This document shows positions 41,819-50,647 of a stretch of 50,647 bases of DNA, piece by piece. The first letter of the stretch is position 1. Each line of letters begins with the position of its first letter. The stretch is taken from positions 47,757-98,403 of the forward strand of contig BFEA01001109.1 of the NCBI GenBank assembly GCA_003427395.1, written 5' to 3'. The translations under genes and the position numbers were made by a program. Source of the DNA: Chara braunii. Its lineage: Eukaryota > Streptophyta > Charophyceae > Charales > Characeae. The notes under the pieces are model-generated. The model searched no databases. It saw nothing but the letters and a program-made list of their open reading frames with translations, and was not told where the DNA came from.

Positions 41819-43320
41819 TTCGGATTCATCCGATCTCGGGATGAAGGCAATAGTAGATGTCATTTGCGATGCAAGTGGTTGGATGACTATACCCCTCTTA
41901 CATCCGACCCATTGTTTACACACAACGTTTCCCCATCGAGAGTTTTGAGGCGACCCCCTTTCCATGACAACCCACCACTCATGACTTCCGTCGGTGTTCT
42001 TTGTCTCCCACGAGGGGTTATGCAATTCTCAGGCTGGACGCTTTTTGTTTCACCTCACTACGGAACGTGTGATGTAGTTCGGATGAATCCGAACCACAAC
42101 CCTCGGCTCGTGAGAAGTCTCAACGGGAACCGCATCCCTCCGATGTCTCAGTGGAAGGGACAACGACGGCAGAGGGGATCGCTTTCGAAGTAAACATCTC
42201 CTGAAATCATGAGTACAATAGCTCCCCATCTGCTTTTGCCTTCGTCTGTAGCTCGGATGAATCCGAACCACAGCCACAACCAACTGACAGGTGGCAGTCG
42301 TGGCTTTTGTCAGTGTTTATTTATTCCGCATTGGGTTGTGCAATACTCACACAGGATTGGACGTTTTTTGTTTCGCCTCACTACGAACTTGTGATGTAGT
42401 TCGGATAAATCCGAACCACAACCCTCGGCTCGTGGGAAGTCTCAACGGGAACCACATCCCTCCGATATCTCAGTGGAAGGGACAACGATGGCACAGTGGA
42501 TCGCTTCGAAGTAAACATCTCCAGAAATCAAGACTCTGATAGCTCCCCATTTGCTTTTGCCTTCGTTTGTAGCTCGGATGAATTTGAACCACAACCACAG
42601 ACGACTGACGGACGACAGTCGTGGCTTTTGTTAGTGTTTATTTATTCCGCATTGGGTTGTGCAATACTCACATAGGACTTATAAGTTCGGCGTCACTCCT
42701 AAACGTGTGATATAGCTCGGATCAATCCGAACCACATCCCTCACCGCATCGGGATTCCCGAGGTGAGTATCACGCCCAGTGACGGGAGGTCTCATCGGGA
42801 AAGGAAAACGGCGGCACACGCCACACATCCTTAATGCAACATACAATAACCGATGGTGGGCACTCATGACATTCGTTGTTTATTTGTCCTTCCGAGAGGC
42901 GAAATGTGAACATTTCGAAGGACGTCTGGGTACCGCCTGACTGAAACCGTTTGGTGTGGTCCGTATAATTAATCCGAGCCTCATAGCTCGACGACAATGG
43001 AGTCTGATTTGTCTGCCACTCTTGGCTTTTGTCTTTTTGCGCATGGGGCAGTAAGGCAAACATCGCAAAGGACGTGTTGCTTCCTACTGGATCCGCCTTC
43101 GACTCCAGGGCTGTCTCATCCTTCTGCCACATCCCTCCGAGTGAGGCGAGGTCGCTGGCGGTGGCTCGGATTAATCCGAGCAACGGATGGTCGCACGACA
43201 TCCCATTTAATGTCTATCTTTCCTGGGCGGTTGCTTGGATTGATCCGAACCACGGATTGGTGGGCATGAATGAGCTTCTGTCTAGGACTTCTGTTGGCTG
43301 GTCGCTCTGATTGGTCCGAA
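41819..43320. promoter_or_regulatory. Third cluster of 16-bp dyad motifs (nine sites)
   Basis: Sites start at 41819, 42078, 42252, 42400, 42573, 42716, 43165, 43234 and 43305. Several share the right flank CCACA, as in TTCGGATGAATCCGAACCAC. The sites at 43165 (CTCGGATTAATCCGAG) and 42078 are fully or nearly symmetric. Confidence 0.78.
42050..42700. repeat. 321-bp tandem duplication carrying palindromes
   Basis: Corresponding blocks CCTCGGCTCGTG, GTGGAAGGGACAACGA, ATAGCTCCCCAT and GTTTATTTATTCCGCATTGG are spaced by about 321 bp. Each unit holds two dyad motifs (42078 and 42252; 42400 and 42573). A decayed third unit may start near 42700. Confidence 0.9.
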
Positions 43321-43917
43321 CCTCGGATCCGGGCGGTGCTGTAGGCTTGGATGAGCGTCTGTCTTGCACTTCTATTCAGCTCGTATTCAGAATGACCGTG
43401 GTAGGTAGAGTGTGTGCTTTCATGGCTCTGCGAAAAGTACCTGTCATGTCGACTGTGCGAAAACGTCTTCTGTAGATGAGGCGGTGTGATGTGGTTGTCC
43501 GGCGTCGGTGTGCTGTTCCGTTCGACGAGGGTCGTCCCACTGTTCTGTTCGTGTCAACGTGCTTTACGGCGTGGGTTTTGATAATTTTTTGAAATCCCGC
43601 ATCTGCTCTGGAACGGGTCCCTGCGTAGTTTTTAGAAAACACTCAACTGCCTTGGTGAACTTCTGATTGGTGACCTTCTGTAAGGGCTTTGCAATGCGAC
43701 GTGGAAAGATTTTTTTTTTTGACGTTTCCAATTGACGGCCTTCTGTAAGGGCTTCGCCCACAAAAAAGTGTAGGGCGTTACAGCTGGGTGTGGGCGTCGT
43801 CGGGGAAATTATCATTCACCGATATTGTTTACGACCGTCTCCTCTTCCGCATGTCTATCCATGTGTTCATGTTGTGTAGGGAGTTTAATGTCGTCGAGTC
43901 CTTCGACAAGCATCGCC

Positions 43918-44868
43918 ATGACACCCGAGAGGCACATGCGCTTAGCGAAACCCTTTCCACCTTGTGCGAGATCGTTGCGGCATCATGACGGTCTAACGTG
44001 GATCGACGACGCACCCGAGGACGACTTCGAGGACGATCCATGGACGACCGTCGTCCCTTATATGAACCGGCATCTCGATGAATGGAACGAAAATAACTGG
44101 AAGGCGATGGAGCGTTCCTGCCCATGGGCAAGCCATTACAAGTTTGCCAACGTGTTGGAGTTCGGGAGCCTCATTGCACTGCCTGCTGGTGTCCTCCATC
44201 GAAAGACCCTGGACGATAAGGGTCAACCGTACCGCTTTCGTACCAGCTTCAGACGTCGCCTCCACTGCGAGTATATCACATTTTCGCCACGAACTTGGGG
44301 AAGTTTGCAAAAGCAAGAGTTGGTGGACTGCGGTCGTCATTGTTCATTCTTGGAACACTACCCACCCCGTTGCCCAGGGACTTCTCCACAAGCTCTGTCG
44401 TACTGTTGTGTGCGCTTGACGGATGACGGATGTCCTTTCGCCAGAGTGCTTTGTGTGGCTTCTTCAAGCAAAAGCGGGAAACTTGTAGATGCAGTTGTGC
44501 TTGTGTCACGCAATGAGATGGTGCTTCAGGGATCCAGGTTCAAGGCGGTCATGTCTCGCCCAGATGTAGATGGGCGATCAGACTTGGTGAGAGCAGGTCA
44601 GGTAAGAGTTTTTCTGTCATTGTGGGATAATGTGAAAAAGAAAGTGTCTGAAATACGTGACTGTATAGGGAATTCCTTAGCACGACGAGGAGGGTTTGTC
44701 AGGATAAAATACATGTCAGTGTTTTCGGAGAAGGCAACAGTCGACGAGCCGCAGATCCATGTGTATGGATCATCTATGAATGCTATGTATGGCTTTCGTT
44801 CACGACCTCGTCCGCGGGAACCCCCGTATGTCACAAGATACGGACGTGTGGTCAGACCTTGTGTTTAA
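43918..44868 (+). CDS. Protein of unknown function in the palindrome compartment
   Basis: The frame is open from about 43825; ATG codons are at 43861 and 43918, and the second begins the more protein-like part (316 residues). Features seen are an acidic Trp-containing start (WIDDAPEDDFEDDPWTTVV), a middle with HYKFANVLEFGSLIALPAGV, RFRTSFRRRLHCEYITFSPR and a Cys-rich segment. It ends in a basic tail (YVTRYGRVVRPCV). I recognise no domain. The C-terminal G-R-V-V-R-P pattern is common at the ends of transposon polyproteins, but this is weak. It is on the opposite strand to the ParB-like gene. It could be one exon of a larger gene. Confidence 0.45.
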   Translation: MTPERHMRLAKPFPPCARSLRHHDGLTWIDDAPEDDFEDDPWTTVVPYMNRHLDEWNENNWKAMERSCPWASHYKFANVLEFGSLIALPAGVLHRKTLDDKGQPYRFRTSFRRRLHCEYITFSPRTWGSLQKQELVDCGRHCSFLEHYPPRCPGTSPQALSYCCVRLTDDGCPFARVLCVASSSKSGKLVDAVVLVSRNEMVLQGSRFKAVMSRPDVDGRSDLVRAGQVRVFLSLWDNVKKKVSEIRDCIGNSLARRGGFVRIKYMSVFSEKATVDEPQIHVYGSSMNAMYGFRSRPRPREPPYVTRYGRVVRPCV

Positions 44869-44953
44869 GGGAAAAGGAGACTCCCTCGTGACGACTAAAG
44901 TTGACACCTGCGTTGTTGCATTTGAACTTGCGAAGGTGACGTTCTATAAGTGT

Positions 44954-45311
44954 TTCGGATTCATCCGAATCATCAATCAGATACGTGCGGGTGCATCCAG
45001 CATTGAAGGCGATGCGTATAGACTTCCCCAAGGAAGATCCTTGGCTAAACAACAACCCGTCGGATTCTGTATGTGCGACTCGATAACTGCAGACCATCGA
45101 GTTTATGTTCTTGCACGCCTTCGAGGCAAACGACGCTTCCGAACAGTCTGCCACCCTCTAGATCGTCTGGTGCTGCCATGAAATGTGGTGCCTGTGTCCG
45201 AGACCCTCTGTGCAACAGCCGCTGTATGGCAGAAAATGACGTGAGCGGCGACGAACGAGGCTGTAATCATGCATGCTCACCAATACATCTTCTGTCTCGG
45301 ATTCATCCGAA
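44954..45311. promoter_or_regulatory. Last two 16-bp dyad motifs
   Basis: TTCGGATTCATCCGAA at 44954 and CTCGGATTCATCCGAA at 45296 are the rightmost copies. The LINE fragment begins about 80 bp further on, and no full copy was found from there to the window end. Confidence 0.82.
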
Positions 45312-45388
45312 GTCGCCGGCTGCACAAGCGTTTTCATTACTTGCTGTATCGGCTTTTATCCAATCACGAAAGGACAGCCGAATATGAG

Positions 45389-45660
45389 GTTTTTTTAACA
45401 AAGGTTGGCAGAGAACTTCAGTTTTAGTCTCAGCCTCCACCCAAAGAGAGTTGCAAGCATGGGCAATCGCTTTCCATAAAGGGGACTTGATATGCAAACG
45501 CTGATAGGAGTGAAGCAAAAAGCAGGTCCAAACATCTGTGGGTCTACTCAGATTCCACTCTTTTGCCAATATGTGTTCTGCCAAGATTATCCAACGGGGT
45601 TCTCGGTGGTCCAGGCCGCATTTAGGACAAATTTGATTAATTGTTTCATTTTGATGTTAT
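45389..45660 (-). pseudogene. LINE 3-prime fragment (reverse-transcriptase C-terminus)
   Basis: On the minus strand the frame reads QICPKCGLDHREPRW, then LAKEWNLSRPTDVWTCFLLH and LHIKSPLWKAIAHACNSLW. This is the Cys-containing region found after the reverse transcriptase of L1-like LINEs. It ends in a short A run at 45389-45395 (T on the + strand). The copy is heavily 5-prime truncated, as is usual for LINE insertions, and marks the right border of the palindrome compartment. Confidence 0.65.
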
Positions 45661-45951
45661 GGATTTAGAATCCCTAACCCCCCTTGATCGCGTGGTAGAC
45701 AGCAGTTCATTCGTGTTGGTCTAGGGCTGCTAGGTCGCATGGTTTATAACAACTCGGCTTATGGCAAGTGTAAAGTCAATAGGGTCGGTCAATGGCAGGT
45801 TGGAGGGCAAAAAGGAAAAGAAAATATAAAAAATAATGAGGAAAAAGCGTTATAGTGAGGGGTGGCAGACGCCAGACGGTGTTTGTGTGAACTCTGCGCA
45901 CCCTGTAGCTCGCCCATTCACGCAGGCTATGCACCATCCATCAGCCACTTG

Positions 45952-46024
45952 CAGGCGTTTCTGTAGTTTAGCCTTCTGCTGGTATTCCCCCCCAGAGAGG
46001 CAGAAGGCTATACAGAAACACCTG
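45952..46024. repeat. Short hairpin repeat
   Basis: Arms 45952-45978 and 46001-46024 pair (CAGGCGTTTCTGTAG with the complement of ACAGAAACACCTG, and GCCTTCTG with CAGAAGGC) around a short loop. It could be a small MITE remnant or a hairpin RNA precursor. Confidence 0.72.
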
Positions 46025-46085
46025 GGTAGGAGAGACACATCGAATACAGACAAGATTCCAAAACGAAAAGAGAACAGGTTTCTGA

Positions 46086-46165
46086 CGTGGCTCAGTGGTT
46101 AGAGCACCAGTTGGAAATGCGCATTGTGGTATGAGGTTGCAGGTTCAAAACTCAATTGCAACCTT
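46086..46165 (+). mobile_element. tRNA-like sequence, probably a SINE head
   Basis: GTGGCTCAGTGGTTAGAGC matches a Pol III A box, and GGTTCAAAACTC, about 45 bases on, matches a B box. The acceptor stem does not close, so it is not a functional tRNA. A second B-box-like GGTTCGAACC lies at 46450. No poly(A) tail or target duplication could be defined. Confidence 0.45.
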
Positions 46166-46499
46166 GCGCACGGAGGCAGAGCGTTAGATTGACGCACGGC
46201 TGGACATACACTCCCCTCAGGCTGACGCATGGTGCTACTACAGACATTGCCTCCGCACCACCCAAGGTGGGTTGTGCATTGCGTTGTATGATGGTTCTGG
46301 GTTCTGGGTTTCACATGGGTTGCTTGGGGGTGTTGGTCTTGGGTGTTCTGTTGATCTCCCCAGTCTGTCATATCAGATGTTCGTGCCATTTCTCCACGTG
46401 CGATTACATGTTACAAGTTCCGCTTTCGAACAAGGTCACGGGTTTGAGCTCGGTTCGAACCTTGGGCGGGGTCCTTAACAGCTTACCCCATTCTCTCTT

Positions 46500-46710
46500 C
46501 AATATATACACATGATGCTGCCTACACAATTCGATACATTGATTCACAGAGCACACAGGGGGGGCATATACATAGCTTCTGAATATACATGGCCTATGGG
46601 CTACATACACAAGTTTCCACACATGGTGCTGTCTGTACATCTTGATACATAGATACACGGAGCATACATAGCCTTCGGGTACACACATAGATTGCAAACT
46701 ATACAACTAT
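46500..46710. repeat. Degenerate tandem repeat of about 110 bp
   Basis: Blocks CACATGATGCTGCCTACA / CACATGGTGCTGTCTGTACA and GATACATTGATTCAC / GATACATAGATACAC with GAGCACACA / GAGCATACA are spaced by about 110 bp. No coding signal. Confidence 0.7.
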
Positions 46711-46803
46711 CAGACTGGGGGGGTCTAGTCACTGGGTGTGGTCTAGTATCTGCAGTAGGGACAGGAATGGGCCACAGGAGTTCCCACTGATATTGTCTAG
46801 TGA

Positions 46804-46810
46804 CTATATA
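46804..46810 (+). promoter_or_regulatory. TATA-box-like motif
   Basis: TATATAA in the context GTGACTATATAAGGC resembles a Pol II TATA box or an LTR promoter. No recognisable gene follows; the next few hundred bases may be a solo LTR or a decayed repeat. Confidence 0.28.
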
Positions 46811-47177
46811 AGGCTTAGACCCTGGGGTAAGGGTAGGGGTATAAGTTGCTCAGGCCAGTCCGACTTCTGCCTGGCCTCGGGTAAGTTAGGGGAAGACCCG
46901 TAAGACTGCTTCAATGGGTGCTAACAAGTCTGAAACCTAGGTCCCAGAGTCTCTTGGGGCCTGTAGTAGATTGTCTGGGCCTGGCATCCGAAGTTTCCAT
47001 TCGCTTCCACCAGGGCTGGGCAACCAATCAGCCCTGGTGCCTATCACTGCTGTTCAGTCCAAATTGCCTGGCAGTGCCCATTGGTAGGGTAATAGTCCTG
47101 AGTGCTCGTCCACTGTTTTTTTTGCGCACTTTTTTTTTCCTTCCATTGCTTTTTCCATTAATCAGTCAAAATCAACC

Positions 47178-47827
47178 CTCATTCACCAATCTGCACTCAA
47201 TCAATCGACCGATAAACAAATCAATCAACGCCTTTTTTTTTTTTTCCCCTTCCCTCCAACCTGCTGTCAACCGACCCTATCGACTTCACACTCACCATTT
47301 CATTTGGTGATCACAGGGCGCATGCAACCCATGCCGCTGGCCTGGCGGAAACATCCAGAAGGCACGCAGTGTTGGCCCGTCTCACAGTCAACAAACCTCC
47401 AAAATTGGCAAGTCCACGGTGGAGTGAGCATGGGCGCACAAACTTAGATCAGCAAGTGTCAAAATCGGCAAGCAAGTCTAAAAATCAGCAAGTTCACGGT
47501 GAAGCTCGCATGGGCACAATTTCTTACCGAATTGTACCAGGCTGCTTGATCATAACCAAATCAAGTTATGTCAGGCTGCCAAGTGGTAAGTCAAACAGCT
47601 TCTGCCTGCCGCTTGACAGGTCCGAACTTCAATGACAGGTCATAACCAAATCGCATTGCATCAGACTGCCATTTGGCAGTCTCACCATAAGCCAAATTCT
47701 CGTTCACCAATCTGCATTCAATCAATCGACCGATAAACCAATCAATCATCGCTTTTTATTGTTTTTCTTTCCCCTTCCCTCCAACCTGCTGTTAACCGAC
47801 CCTAACTACTTTACACTCACCATAAGC
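47178..47827. repeat. Two direct repeats of about 130 bp, 520 bp apart
   Basis: The block TTCACCAATCTGCACTCAAT through CGACCGATAAAC, a T-rich tract, CCTTCCCTCCAACCTGCTGT and TTCACACTCACC occurs at about 47180-47300 and again at about 47700-47825. Such spacing could be the terminal repeats of a small non-autonomous LTR element, but the TG/CA ends and a primer site were not found. Confidence 0.6.
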
Positions 47828-47979
47828 CAAATTCTCACTACCGTGGGCCATCGAGGCCCTAGACCACTTGGTACACCAATGAACTATCTCGTTGGTACCA
47901 GTTGGTACCGAATTGAATAAAATCAATAAAATCATTTTGCATTATCTAGGGCCGGTCAGTTGATATCTCTTAAGCCTAC

Positions 47980-48455
47980 TCATTCCTTAAGCCCAACCAA
48001 TTCAATAACCTGTCGAATCTGGACAGGACGGCCTTTCTCTTTTTTTTTAAGGCTTGAAGTCTTTTGATGTATTTAGCGGTATCCGCAAAGATGGTCAAAT
48101 TCTTACGCGAAAGCACGCCTTCGATGCCAACAAGATTACAAAATAACAGAAAAGTATAAGTGAAAGTTTTCATTAATTCTCTAGCTACAGGTCCAAATAA
48201 CAAAAAAGTATTCCTCTTGGATTTCCATCTTGATTGATAATTACTGTCGTTTTTGTATTTCAAGGACAAGGAACCCCGTAGCAGCCACATCCTTTTTATA
48301 ACAAGCAAATAACGAGTCCAATCAATTCAATTGCCTGTCGAATCTGGACAGGACGGCCTTTCAGGCCTTTTCTTTTTGTCATTATAGTATCATTATACGG
48401 GGACGCCCCCCTTAGCAATCACATCCGTGCTCAAGCCTCCAACGAGGGAACATAC
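47980..48455. repeat. Dispersed repeat family D, one split and one further copy
   Basis: CCTGTCGAATCTGGACAGGA with CGGCCTTT appears near 48010 and again near 48335. The first copy is split: its continuation (GAACCCCGTAGCAGCCACAT) resumes near 48270 after about 230 unrelated bases. The second runs through to CTCCAACGAGGGAACA near 48450, like the copy at 6645-6805. Confidence 0.72.
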
Positions 48456-48697
48456 AGGAGCTGCACCCACCAGCAGGTGCGATACCTGCTACAGCAGTTG
48501 AGGAACCGGCCGGGCCGTCGCCGTTAAATAAATAAAAAACAGGAGCATATATTTAAAACTTCGATCATCAGTGTAATGGAAAAAAAAAACAAAAAAAAAG
48601 AGAATTAAAGAGCTCCATTGAGCTGAAGGCTTGACGTCGTCGACGACTTGCCGTAAAACTAGACTCCACACGGATACCCCCCGGCCGAGGTCCCACC

Positions 48698-48852
48698 GTC
48701 CCACTAGCAGAAAGGATAGGATAGAACTCCTAAATCTGGATGTGTTTTCAGCACAGATGCAGAAAAAATGCCGTGCAATCGCGATTTCCTGCACATGTCG
48801 ATCAACTCGTCCAGATTCCGGAATTCGATCCGATCCTCTTTGCTAGTGGGAC
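48698..48852. mobile_element. MITE family A, copy 3
   Basis: A 155-bp element with inverted ends of about 44 bp. It begins GTCCCACTAGCAGAAAGGAT and ends ATCCTCTTTGCTAGTGGGAC, with the inner AATCTGGA / TCCAGATT pair shared with copies 1 and 2. This is the best-preserved copy and defines the family ends. Confidence 0.85.
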
Positions 48853-49200
48853 CATGCCCCTCAAACCCGATCCCTCCCGAGCATCGTCGACAACATCATC
48901 ACCGTGAGGAAGAGGGGAGTTGGCCCAGGAGACGAAAGAAAAGAAAACACCTCGCTCCACTCCTCACCCTAAACATGTATGTGGTCGCTTTCAGAACCAG
49001 GTGCATTCTTGCACTCCAACACGATTTTGAATGTACACAATCCCTAAAAGCGTTGACATACATGAAGAGTGTTGCGTAGTGGAGCGCGAGTGCTTATTGC
49101 CGGCTGGTGTTTATTGCTATTTTTTCGCCATTTGCACTCGACGCATAATATTATGACGTTCTCGCCTTTCTGTACTTTCTGGCCTCGTGTGTATCAACAA
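48853..49200. other. No feature recognised
   Basis: Neither coding signal nor repeat was found between the MITE and the U6 pseudogene. Confidence 0.4.
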
Positions 49201-49286
49201 ATTTCATGCATGTCATCCTTGCTTGCGCAGGGGCCATGCCAATTCTCTCTCTCTCTCTCCGTATCGTTCCAATTTTAACGGATGTC
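49201..49286 (-). pseudogene. U6 spliceosomal snRNA pseudogene
   Basis: On the minus strand the sequence reads GACATCCGTTAAAATTGGAA, then CGATACGG, an AG-repeat run, TTGGCATGGCCCCTGCGCAA, then GGATGACATGCATGAAAT. This follows U6 snRNA from its GACATCCG segment through the catalytic core to the internal stem loop. Differences make it non-functional: the 5-prime stem loop is missing, the ACAGAGA box is replaced by an expanded (AG)n tract, AGC of the catalytic triad is changed to GGC, and CAAG is inserted in the stem-loop region. U6 copies are often scattered by LINE machinery. Confidence 0.87.
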
Positions 49287-49735
49287 ATTTTGTTTATTAC
49301 TTTTTTTCCTCTCTGTAAAGCCCAGGGTGTTGTAGCCCGCTTGCGCTCGGGAGTATTGGCAGCTAATCGTCTTGTACTAATATTCATTGCTAATCTTCTC
49401 TAAGTGCCCTTCTTCTCCCACCTCTCTTTCGTCACACACCGTGTGTTGCAAGGTCATTCTGTCGGCGGATATCATTCATTAAGGAGCGCTAGTGCGTACA
49501 AAGCAAAAAAGAAATCGGTACGTCCTTTAGTCAGTCTGCCACAATAAAATCCAATCGGTACGTCCCTAACGAACAAAGCAAAAAAAAAAAAGAAAAAAAA
49601 AAAGACCGAACGAAAGACAACGACGGCCACTTTGCGCAAAGTAGACACACTCGATGGAACCACCTTAACTTTGCATTTTTTTTTTTTTTTTTTTTTTATC
49701 AATGACAGTTCCATTCCGAAGCAAACACCTCAGGT
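49287..49735. other. No gene recognised
   Basis: A short duplicated GTACGTCC block near 49517-49567 and long A and T homopolymers (near 49580-49604 and 49676-49698) are present. No RNA gene or protein-like frame was identified. Confidence 0.4.
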
Positions 49736-49739
49736 TCGA

Positions 49740-50647
49740 TTTCGAAAACCGCGACACATAAAAAATACCCCAAGCCGAGACGATGTGAACCATACATTTT
49801 CTCTTCTCTTTAAAGCCAAACAAAAGAATTGCACGACAACTACAACTATACATCATGTCCACCATCCTCTTCCTCCACATCCTTCAACGAGAGCATGTAG
49901 TATACAAAGCTGTCCATCATCTTGGTTATATCAACGCTCAAATACCTTTTTTTTGTTAACAAAAAAAAAAAAACCAATTTCCTCCATCCCCTCCATCCCC
50001 CTCCATCCTGCTCATTATGATCTAGCACACAATATGCCTGTAGGACTCCACACAACGTTTCACCTATTTTACTCTATAGCCAGACAGAGTATTGATTACC
50101 CAGCCAGCCTGAATAGGGTTTCAAACTCGTCCTCTGCCGCCAAAGGGGATATTGACAGAGTATTGATTACCCAGCCAGCCTGAATAGGGTTTCAAACTCG
50201 TCCTCTGCCGCCAAAGGGGATATTGAATGCCGTACCAAGGAGAAATTCTCCGCAACGCTATGGTTCCCCATTGTCTTGCTACAGAAGAAAAATCTATCTA
50301 TCAATTTTTTTTTTATTTTTATTTTTGCTGAAATCTATCTGTAGTTTCTTCTTAATGGTTCGTAAGGTATTAGACACTTACGTGGACAAACTCATCCACC
50401 CATTCCTCGAATCTCGACGTTCTGTAGGACTAAACCCGTTAATCCCGACTCGTACCCTGAATCTCGACATTCTATAGGGCTAAGTAACCCTGAATCCATC
50501 GACTCGTACCCTGAATCTCGACGTTCTATAGGGCTAAGTAACCCTGAATCCATCGACTCGTACCCTGAATCTCGACGTTCTATAGGGCTAAGTAACCCTG
50601 ACTCTCGACGTTCTATAGGACTAAAGCCCCTTAATCTCGACGTTCTA
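49740..50647 (-). repeat. Dispersed repeat family F, right (inverted) copy
   Basis: In reverse complement this segment follows the left copy at 5068-6035 block by block: CGTCGAGATTC tandem head, CCTTTGGCGGCAGAGGACGA, GAGCGTTGATA, GAGGATGGTGGACATGAT, TTGTCGTGCAATT, GGTTCACATCGTC. It lacks the SINE found in the left copy. A 71-bp unit (containing TGATTACCCAGCCAGCCTGA) is duplicated at 50083-50224. The tandem head runs off the window. Confidence 0.78.

Noticed and set aside
24316-45311. CRISPR-like array from the repeated palindromes
   Set aside because: Spacing is irregular (31 to over 5,000 bp), there are no spacers of constant length and no cas genes, and the context is eukaryotic.

Overview
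The window looks like nuclear DNA of a streptophyte (a land plant or, perhaps more likely, a charophyte alga such as Chara). The reasons are a plant-type cytosolic triosephosphate isomerase, an oleosin-like two-exon gene with GT-AG introns, long (GA)n microsatellites that also flank two assembly gaps, and a dense load of Ty3/gypsy, hAT, LINE, SINE and MITE sequence. The organism call is inference from content only; no species-specific marker was seen.

Layout. 1-1.2 kb: microsatellites and short tandem duplications. 1.2-4.2 kb: an oleosin-like gene on the + strand with one 2.56-kb intron that holds two MITEs and a tandem duplication. 5.07-6.04 kb: a dispersed repeat carrying a SINE with a target-site duplication; a second copy lies inverted at the right edge (about 49.7-50.6 kb) and lacks the SINE. 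6.0-9.4 kb: MITEs, microsatellites and the intronless triosephosphate isomerase (minus strand). 9.7-10.7 kb: a LINE reverse-transcriptase C-terminus. 10.7-14.2 kb: no gene I can support. 14.2-22.0 kb: a decayed Ty3/gypsy element (minus strand) with an unusual layout: PHD finger plus integrase in its own ORF, and further ORFs downstream of it. 22.0-24.2 kb: a truncated hAT-type transposase directly abutting the broken gypsy gag. 24.3-45.3 kb: a distinctive compartment described below. 45.4-50.6 kb: LINE fragment, hairpins, a tRNA-like sequence, repeats, a third MITE copy and a U6 snRNA pseudogene.

The most interesting part is 24.3-45.3 kb. By eye I found 35 copies of a 16-bp dyad-symmetric motif, YTCGGATNNATCCGAR, and no full copy elsewhere in the window. 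In the middle, on the minus strand, is a large decayed gene. It starts with a ParB/sulfiredoxin-like domain (C-G-Q-H-N-A-R-A-A), continues in frame into a region resembling a beta-class DNA methyltransferase that has lost its catalytic motifs, and probably splices into a C-terminal Ulp1/SENP (C48) SUMO-protease domain with visible His, Asp and Cys. Upstream of it lies an intact 320-codon ORF of unknown function. A ParB-like protein gene next to dispersed palindromes recalls ParB/parS or transposase/subterminal-repeat systems. That link is a hypothesis, not something the sequence proves.

A feature shared by the gypsy element and the ParB gene is that every in-frame nonsense codon I could place is TAG or TGA, never TAA. 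This fits C-to-T decay of CAG and CGA codons, the pattern expected from methylated CHG and CG sites.
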